Shown piece after piece: positions 59,796 to 64,000 of a stretch of 64,000 nucleotides of DNA. The translations under genes were made by a program, and so were the position numbers. Positions within the stretch are counted from its first letter, which is position 1, and every line of letters starts with the position of its first letter. The notes under the pieces were generated by a model. That model was not told the origin of the DNA, ran no database searches, and saw only the letters and a list, made by a program, of their open reading frames with translations. Source of the DNA: Georgenia satyanarayanai. Its GTDB lineage: Bacteria; Actinomycetota; Actinomycetes; Actinomycetales; Actinomycetaceae. The DNA is taken from the NCBI RefSeq assembly GCF_009193135.1, contig NZ_VUKC01000001.1:124001-188000 (forward strand), given 5' to 3'.

Positions 59796-60413
59796 ATGCC
59801 CACTCCCGCTAAGGGCCCCCGTCTTGGTGGCAGCCCGGCTCACGAGCGTCACATGCTTGCGAACCTCGCCACGGCGCTGCTCGAGCACCGCGCCATCACG
59901 ACGACGGAGCACCGCGCCAAGCGCCTGCGTCCCGTCGTCGAGAAGCTCATCACCCTCGGCAAGCGAGGCGACCTGCACGCCCGCCGCAAGGTGATGGCCA
60001 CGATCCGTGACAAGGGCGTCGTGCACGACCTGTTCGCGGAGATCGCGCCGGCCATGGCCGAGCGCCAGGGTGGCTACACCCGGATCACCAAGACCGCTCC
60101 CCGCAAGGGCGACAACGCCCCCATGGCGGTCATCGAGCTCGTCATGGAGCCGGTGAGCCCCAAGCAGGCCACCGTCCGTGAGGCCGAGAAGGCCGTCGAG
60201 CGCGCCGCGAAGGAGGCCACGACGCCCGCCGTCGAGGCCCCCGAGACCGCCGTGTCCGACGAGGCGGCCGACGCCGTCGAGGACGCCAAGGCGACCGAGA
60301 CCACCGAGGCGCAGCAGGCTGCCGCCGAGTCCTCCGCCCAGGCGGCGACGGACGCGGCCACGGACGCACAGGCCGGCGCGACCGACACCGGTCACGCCAA
60401 CCCGCGCGGCTGA
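59796..60413 (+). CDS. rplQ: 50S ribosomal protein L17
   Basis: A 205-residue L17: the conserved core of about 120 residues ([47 protein letters not shown]) is followed by an Ala/Glu/Thr-rich tail of about 85 residues. Such acidic extensions are frequent in actinobacterial L17. It closes the alpha operon and is followed by a hairpin terminator. Confidence 0.97.
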   Translation: MPTPAKGPRLGGSPAHERHMLANLATALLEHRAITTTEHRAKRLRPVVEKLITLGKRGDLHARRKVMATIRDKGVVHDLFAEIAPAMAERQGGYTRITKTAPRKGDNAPMAVIELVMEPVSPKQATVREAEKAVERAAKEATTPAVEAPETAVSDEAADAVEDAKATETTEAQQAAAESSAQAATDAATDAQAGATDTGHANPRG

Positions 60414-60475
60414 CTCCTGGCCGGCCACCGGCCGGCCCACCAGCTCGGGGAGCCCACGAGGTCACCCCGGCGAAT

Positions 60476-60515
60476 CGCGAGGCCCCTCACCCTCACCCGG
60501 GTGTGGGGCCTCGCG
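60476..60515 (+). terminator. Hairpin terminator after rplQ
   Basis: An 11-bp perfect stem (60476-60486 with 60505-60515) whose 18-base loop can form further pairs, about 60 bases after the rplQ stop. It marks the end of the alpha operon. Confidence 0.75.
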
Positions 60516-60651
60516 TGCACCCACGATCGTCCGCCCGTGCGCCCCGTGCGGGCCCCACGCCGGCACTACGCTGGCACCGACCCGCCGCACCGCTGCGCGC
60601 GTGGTCGCGGCACCGTCGTCGGCGGCGCCGCGGGACCTGGGAGGAGTGCAC

Positions 60652-60903
60652 GTGCAGCTGCGGACCGAGGGCATCACCTGGCAGGAGATCGACGACGAGC
60701 TGGTCATCCTCGACACCGCGCGCTCGGTCTACCTCACGACGAACGTGGCCGGTGCCCACCTGGCCAAGCTGCTGACCGAGGAGCGCTCCGTGGAGGAGCT
60801 CGCCGACGCGCTCGTCGTGGAGTACGGGATCGACCGCGCGACTGCCCAGGCGGACGCGGCGGCCTTCGCGGCCGACCTCGCGGAGAAGGGCCTGCTGCGG
60901 TGA
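60652..60903 (+). CDS. PqqD-like peptide-recognition protein (RRE, lasso B1-type)
   Basis: An 83-residue protein of the PqqD family. DDELVILDTARSVYLTTNVAGAHLAKLL, then the winged-helix half VEELADALVVEYGIDRATAQADAAAFAADL, are the typical features. PqqD/RRE proteins bind the leader of a ribosomally made peptide and deliver it to the modifying enzymes. GTG 60652 is preferred (GGGAGGA 7 bases upstream); a GTG at 60646 is too close. It is 19 bases before an ABC transporter gene. The B1-B2 split of lasso maturation fits the B2-like gene at the window edge. Confidence 0.85.
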   Translation: MQLRTEGITWQEIDDELVILDTARSVYLTTNVAGAHLAKLLTEERSVEELADALVVEYGIDRATAQADAAAFAADLAEKGLLR

Positions 60904-60922
60904 CCCGCCCCGGGGCCGGGCG

Positions 60923-62797
60923 ATGACGGAGGAGCCCGAGCCGCTCGACCCGCTCGACCTCCAGATCGAGAGCCGTAACCAGCGGCGCTCCGTCGGCCGG
61001 CTGTGGCAGCTGGTCCGACGATCGACGCGCCTGGTGTGGGGCTCGGGCCGTCTCCTGTTCACCGGGCTCCTCGTCGTCCAGGTGGTCGCGGCTCTCGTGC
61101 TGGCGGGTCAGGTGCTCGTCGTCGAGTCCTTCCTGTCCGGTGTGCTCGACCTCGGGCCGGGCGGCGGCGTGCCGACCGTGCTGGTGGCCGCGACGCTCGG
61201 GCTCGCGGGCCTCATGGCCGCGGCCGCGCTGCTCGACTCGCTGCGCAGCAGCATGAGCCGCTTCCTCGGGGAGTCCGTCGCGCGGCGCACCTACCAGGAC
61301 GTCCTCGACGCGGCCACCGGCGTCTCCCTGCGCCACTTCGAGTCGGCCTCCTTCTACGACCGGCTCCAGCGCGTCGAGGCCAGCGCGACGAGCCGGCCCT
61401 TCCAGGTGACCCAGGCCCTGCTCGGGATCGTCGGTGGCCTCACCGCGACGATCGGCGTCGGCGCCGTGCTGGCGCGCATCCACCCCGTGCTCCTGCCGCT
61501 GCTCCTGCTCGGCGGCCTGCCGATGATCCTCACCAACCGCCGGGAGAGCCGGCGGGAGTTCCAGTTCACCGTGGCCCAGACGCCGCCCCAGCGTCAGCGG
61601 TTCTACCTCAGCTACCTCCTCACGACGCGCGACGAGGCCAAGGAGGTCCGTGCGTTCGACCTCGGCGGGCCGTTCCGCACACGGTTCGACGAGCTCTACG
61701 CCCGGTACCTCGCCGACCTCGCCCGCCACCTGCGGCGGCGTCTGGCGCTGAGCACCGTCGGGAACCTCGGGGCCGCCGTGGTCCTCACCGGCACCCTGCT
61801 CGTCCTCGTCGTGCTCATCGGCCGAGGCGCGGTGTCCGTCGCCGAGGCGGGCGCCGCCATCGTCGCGATCAGGATGCTCCAGGGGCAGGTCCAGGCCCTC
61901 CTCCGCGGCATGCAGTCGATCTTCGAGGCCGGTCTCTTCCTCTCCGACGTCGACCAGTTCATGGACCTCGCGGCGACGGCGCGGGACGAGGAGGACGGTG
62001 ACCCGGCGCCCGCGACGTTCGGGGAGATCACCGTCGACGACGTCCGTTTCAGCTACCCGGGCAGCGTCACCGAGGCGCTGCGGGGTGTGGACCTGCGCAT
62101 CCGCCGCGGAGAGGTCGTTGCCCTCGTCGGGGAGAACGGGTCGGGCAAGACCACGCTCGCGAAGATCCTCGCCGGCCTGTACGACCCGAGCGCCGGGGCC
62201 GTGCGGTGGGACGGGAGGGACACGCGCACGTACTCCCGGGTGTCCGTGCGCGACCGTGTCGCGGTGATCTTCCAGGACTTCGTCCGGTACGCCTTCACGG
62301 CGAGGGAGAACATCGCGTTCGGTCGCGCCACGGCGGACCCCGACGGCGGTCGTGTCGTCGAGGCGGCACGCCGGGCCGGTGCCGCGGACTTCCTCGAGGC
62401 GCTGCCCAAGGGGTACGACACGATCCTCTCGCGCATGTTCAAGGGCGGGCGGGACCTCTCCGGCGGCCAGTGGCAGCGGGTGGCGATCGCCCGCGCCTTC
62501 TACCGCGACGCGCAGCTCATGATCCTCGACGAGCCGACCGCCGCCCTCGACCCCCGCGCGGAGAGCGCCCTGTACGAGTCGCTGCGCGCGGTGCTCGCCG
62601 GGCGGACCGCGGTGTTCATCTCGCACCGATTCTCCTCGGTGCGGGCCGCCGACGTCATCTACGTCCTCGACCAGGGACGCGTGGTCGAGGCCGGCTCCCA
62701 CGACGAGCTCATGGCCCGCGAGGGCATGTACGCCGAGCTGTTCCGGCTCCAGGCCGCCGCCTACCTCGGCGACCCCGGCGTCCCTCAGGCCCGGTAG
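60923..62797 (+). CDS. ABC transporter, fused membrane and ATPase domains
   Basis: A 624-residue half-transporter: six predicted spans over about the first 330 residues, then the ATPase with Walker A GENGSGKTT (about 405-413), signature LSGGQ (about 513), Walker B LMILDEPTAALDP (about 531) and H-loop ISHRF (about 566). It probably works as a homodimer. There is no N-terminal peptidase domain, as in lasso D transporters that export the mature peptide and give self-immunity. It is co-directional with the PqqD gene and overlaps the convergent kinase gene by 13 bases. Confidence 0.88.
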   Translation: MTEEPEPLDPLDLQIESRNQRRSVGRLWQLVRRSTRLVWGSGRLLFTGLLVVQVVAALVLAGQVLVVESFLSGVLDLGPGGGVPTVLVAATLGLAGLMAAAALLDSLRSSMSRFLGESVARRTYQDVLDAATGVSLRHFESASFYDRLQRVEASATSRPFQVTQALLGIVGGLTATIGVGAVLARIHPVLLPLLLLGGLPMILTNRRESRREFQFTVAQTPPQRQRFYLSYLLTTRDEAKEVRAFDLGGPFRTRFDELYARYLADLARHLRRRLALSTVGNLGAAVVLTGTLLVLVVLIGRGAVSVAEAGAAIVAIRMLQGQVQALLRGMQSIFEAGLFLSDVDQFMDLAATARDEEDGDPAPATFGEITVDDVRFSYPGSVTEALRGVDLRIRRGEVVALVGENGSGKTTLAKILAGLYDPSAGAVRWDGRDTRTYSRVSVRDRVAVIFQDFVRYAFTARENIAFGRATADPDGGRVVEAARRAGAADFLEALPKGYDTILSRMFKGGRDLSGGQWQRVAIARAFYRDAQLMILDEPTAALDPRAESALYESLRAVLAGRTAVFISHRFSSVRAADVIYVLDQGRVVEAGSHDELMAREGMYAELFRLQAAAYLGDPGVPQAR

Positions 62798-63741
62798 GCG
62801 GGGGACAGGCGGTCCGCCGCCGTCCAGATCGCCGGCGCGATGTCCTCCCGGAAGGGCGGGCCCCAGGGCACGTGCCCGACGAGGACGGGGACGGTGCGCG
62901 CGAGCCAGGAGGCGTGGGTGAAGACCTGCGCCAGGACGGCGGGGTCCTGCCAGCCCATGAGACGCGGGAAGCTCATGAGCGCGAAGAGCGCCGACTTGTG
63001 GTCGAGCGGCTCCAGCTCGAGCCGCCCCTCCCGGTTGGGCCGGGGGATGACGACGGCGCCCAGGGGCACCGCGTCCGTCCCGGGCGAGGGCAGCCCCACC
63101 ACGGTCCGGTCGTCGGCGCTCACCCGTGAGCGCAGGTCGGGCAGTCCGGCCGTGACGGCCTCGGCACCGGCGCGCAGACGCAGCTCCGTCGCGCCCAGGG
63201 GGACGAGGGGGACGTCACCGGTGGTCACCGGGACGACGTCGTCACTCACCACGCGCGCACCCTGCGCGCACAGGAGGGCCGCCAGAGTGCTCTTGCCCAT
63301 CCCGGAGTGCCCGACGAAGGCGACGGCGGTCCCGTCACGCTCGACGGCGCTCGCGTGGAGGACGGCGCTGCCCCGGAGGTAGAGCTGGAGGGCGAGCAGG
63401 GTCCCGGTCGTCATGATGGCGCGCATGCCCGGCGCGGTGCCGTGGACGAGGTGGAGGGTCACCTCGGTCAGGTCCGCGCTGATGACGAAGTCGCAGACCC
63501 CGTGGACGCGCAGGACCAGCGTGCCGTCCTCGCGGCGCGTCACCGTGTACCAGCGGTCGGGGTCGGTGCCGAAGTCGAGCAGGACGGTGCCGGGCGGGGT
63601 GCGCCGGTCCTCCGCCATGGGCGCACCGTCGACGACGGTGACGTCGACGCGCGACCCGGCGGGGGCCGGGCGGTGCTGGTGGAGGGCGAAGCCGGCGGCG
63701 ACGGTGAGGCCGTAGAGGCGCTGCGGCGGTTCGGTGCTCAT
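62785..63741 (-). CDS. HprK-like kinase of RiPP/lasso clusters
   Basis: A 318-residue protein with a C-terminal HPr-kinase-like P-loop, VGHSGMGKSTLAALL (about residues 143-152). It is preceded by LHASAVERDG and followed by VVSDDVVPV, the family's acidic metal and base residues. Relatives in lasso clusters such as paeninodin phosphorylate the precursor's C-terminal serine; HPr itself is a less likely substrate in this setting. It starts within the B2-like stop (four-base overlap), so the two form one minus-strand unit. Confidence 0.82.
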   Translation of the reverse strand: MSTEPPQRLYGLTVAAGFALHQHRPAPAGSRVDVTVVDGAPMAEDRRTPPGTVLLDFGTDPDRWYTVTRREDGTLVLRVHGVCDFVISADLTEVTLHLVHGTAPGMRAIMTTGTLLALQLYLRGSAVLHASAVERDGTAVAFVGHSGMGKSTLAALLCAQGARVVSDDVVPVTTGDVPLVPLGATELRLRAGAEAVTAGLPDLRSRVSADDRTVVGLPSPGTDAVPLGAVVIPRPNREGRLELEPLDHKSALFALMSFPRLMGWQDPAVLAQVFTHASWLARTVPVLVGHVPWGPPFREDIAPAIWTAADRLSPAYRA

Positions 63742-64000
63742 GCGGGGACTCCGCTCGTGAGGGTACGGAAGCTCTCGACGCCGTCGGGGTCGACGACGAT
63801 CCCGTCGATCTCCAGCCAGGCGTGGGCCTTGACCTCACCGGCGACCTTCTGCACACCGATGCGGACCGCGTGGTCGCGGTACCGCAGCGCGTGCGCACCG
63901 AGGAGGGCGCGGCGCAGGCAGGTCCCGTTGAAGGGGCGGTGCCGCAGCACCCGCCACGTGACGTCCAGCCGTTCGCGCTCCTCCTCGGTGAGGCGGATCA
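63738..64000 (-). CDS. Transglutaminase-like leader peptidase (lasso B2), C-terminal part
   Basis: The frame is open across the right window edge, so only the last 87 or so residues are seen. FNGTCLRRALLGAHAL (catalytic cysteine), VKAHAWLEIDG (histidine) and VVDPDG (aspartate) form the Cys-His-Asp triad of the transglutaminase-core proteases that remove lasso leader peptides. With the PqqD-like B1, the transporter and the kinase it identifies a lasso-type cluster. The cyclase and precursor genes should lie beyond the edge. Confidence 0.85.
   Translation of the reverse strand, partial: IRLTEEERERLDVTWRVLRHRPFNGTCLRRALLGAHALRYRDHAVRIGVQKVAGEVKAHAWLEIDGIVVDPDGVESFRTLTSGVPA

Overview
The window is a high-GC chromosomal segment from a Gram-positive actinobacterium, most likely Micrococcales. 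The grounds are the GC-rich codon use, the actinobacterial gene order of the str, S10, spc and alpha ribosomal operons, the 61-residue zinc-type S14, the short-lid adenylate kinase, the absence of rpsD between rpsK and rpoA, and the SipW/DUF11/LPxTG surface genes. I cannot name a genus from sequence alone. No tRNA, rRNA, CRISPR array, transposase or integrase was seen.

Layout. Positions 1-4056 hold the end of the str operon (3' end of rpsL, rpsG, fusA, tuf), closed by a strong hairpin. An 880-bp spacer with inverted arrays of an 18-bp repeat follows. Positions 4937-17443 are the S10 and spc operons (rpsJ to rplO, then secY-adk-map). The next genes in the usual order, infA-rpmJ-rpsM-rpsK-rpoA-rplQ, appear only at 57220-60413, so about 40 kb of accessory genes sits between map and infA.

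The insert opens with two MalT/LAL-type LuxR regulators, the first 7 bp after map. An exopolysaccharide locus of the Wzx/Wzy kind follows. It has an undecaprenyl-phosphate sugar transferase, five further glycosyltransferases, a flippase, a Wzz-like protein, a Wzy/ligase, a pyruvyl transferase with an FrhB-like iron-sulfur protein, an aspartate racemase with an AsnB-like ligase, a secreted beta-helix protein and a 1698-residue secreted propeller/Kelch protein. Seven of these genes form one tightly packed minus-strand operon (41351 to 29429). After it come a giant LPPTG-anchored vWA/DUF11 protein, a shorter vWA protein that ends abruptly, and a SipW signal-peptidase operon with three SipW-type (TasA/CalY-like) secreted proteins and one membrane-anchored protein. 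Together the insert looks like a locus for capsule and proteinaceous matrix or surface fibres. A GTGATCGG-like motif recurs in six of its non-coding gaps.

Right of rplQ and its terminator lies part of a lasso-peptide-type RiPP cluster: a PqqD/RRE protein, an ABC transporter, an HprK-like kinase and the cut-off end of a transglutaminase-like B2 protease. The cyclase and precursor gene are not in the window and would lie past the right edge if the cluster is complete.
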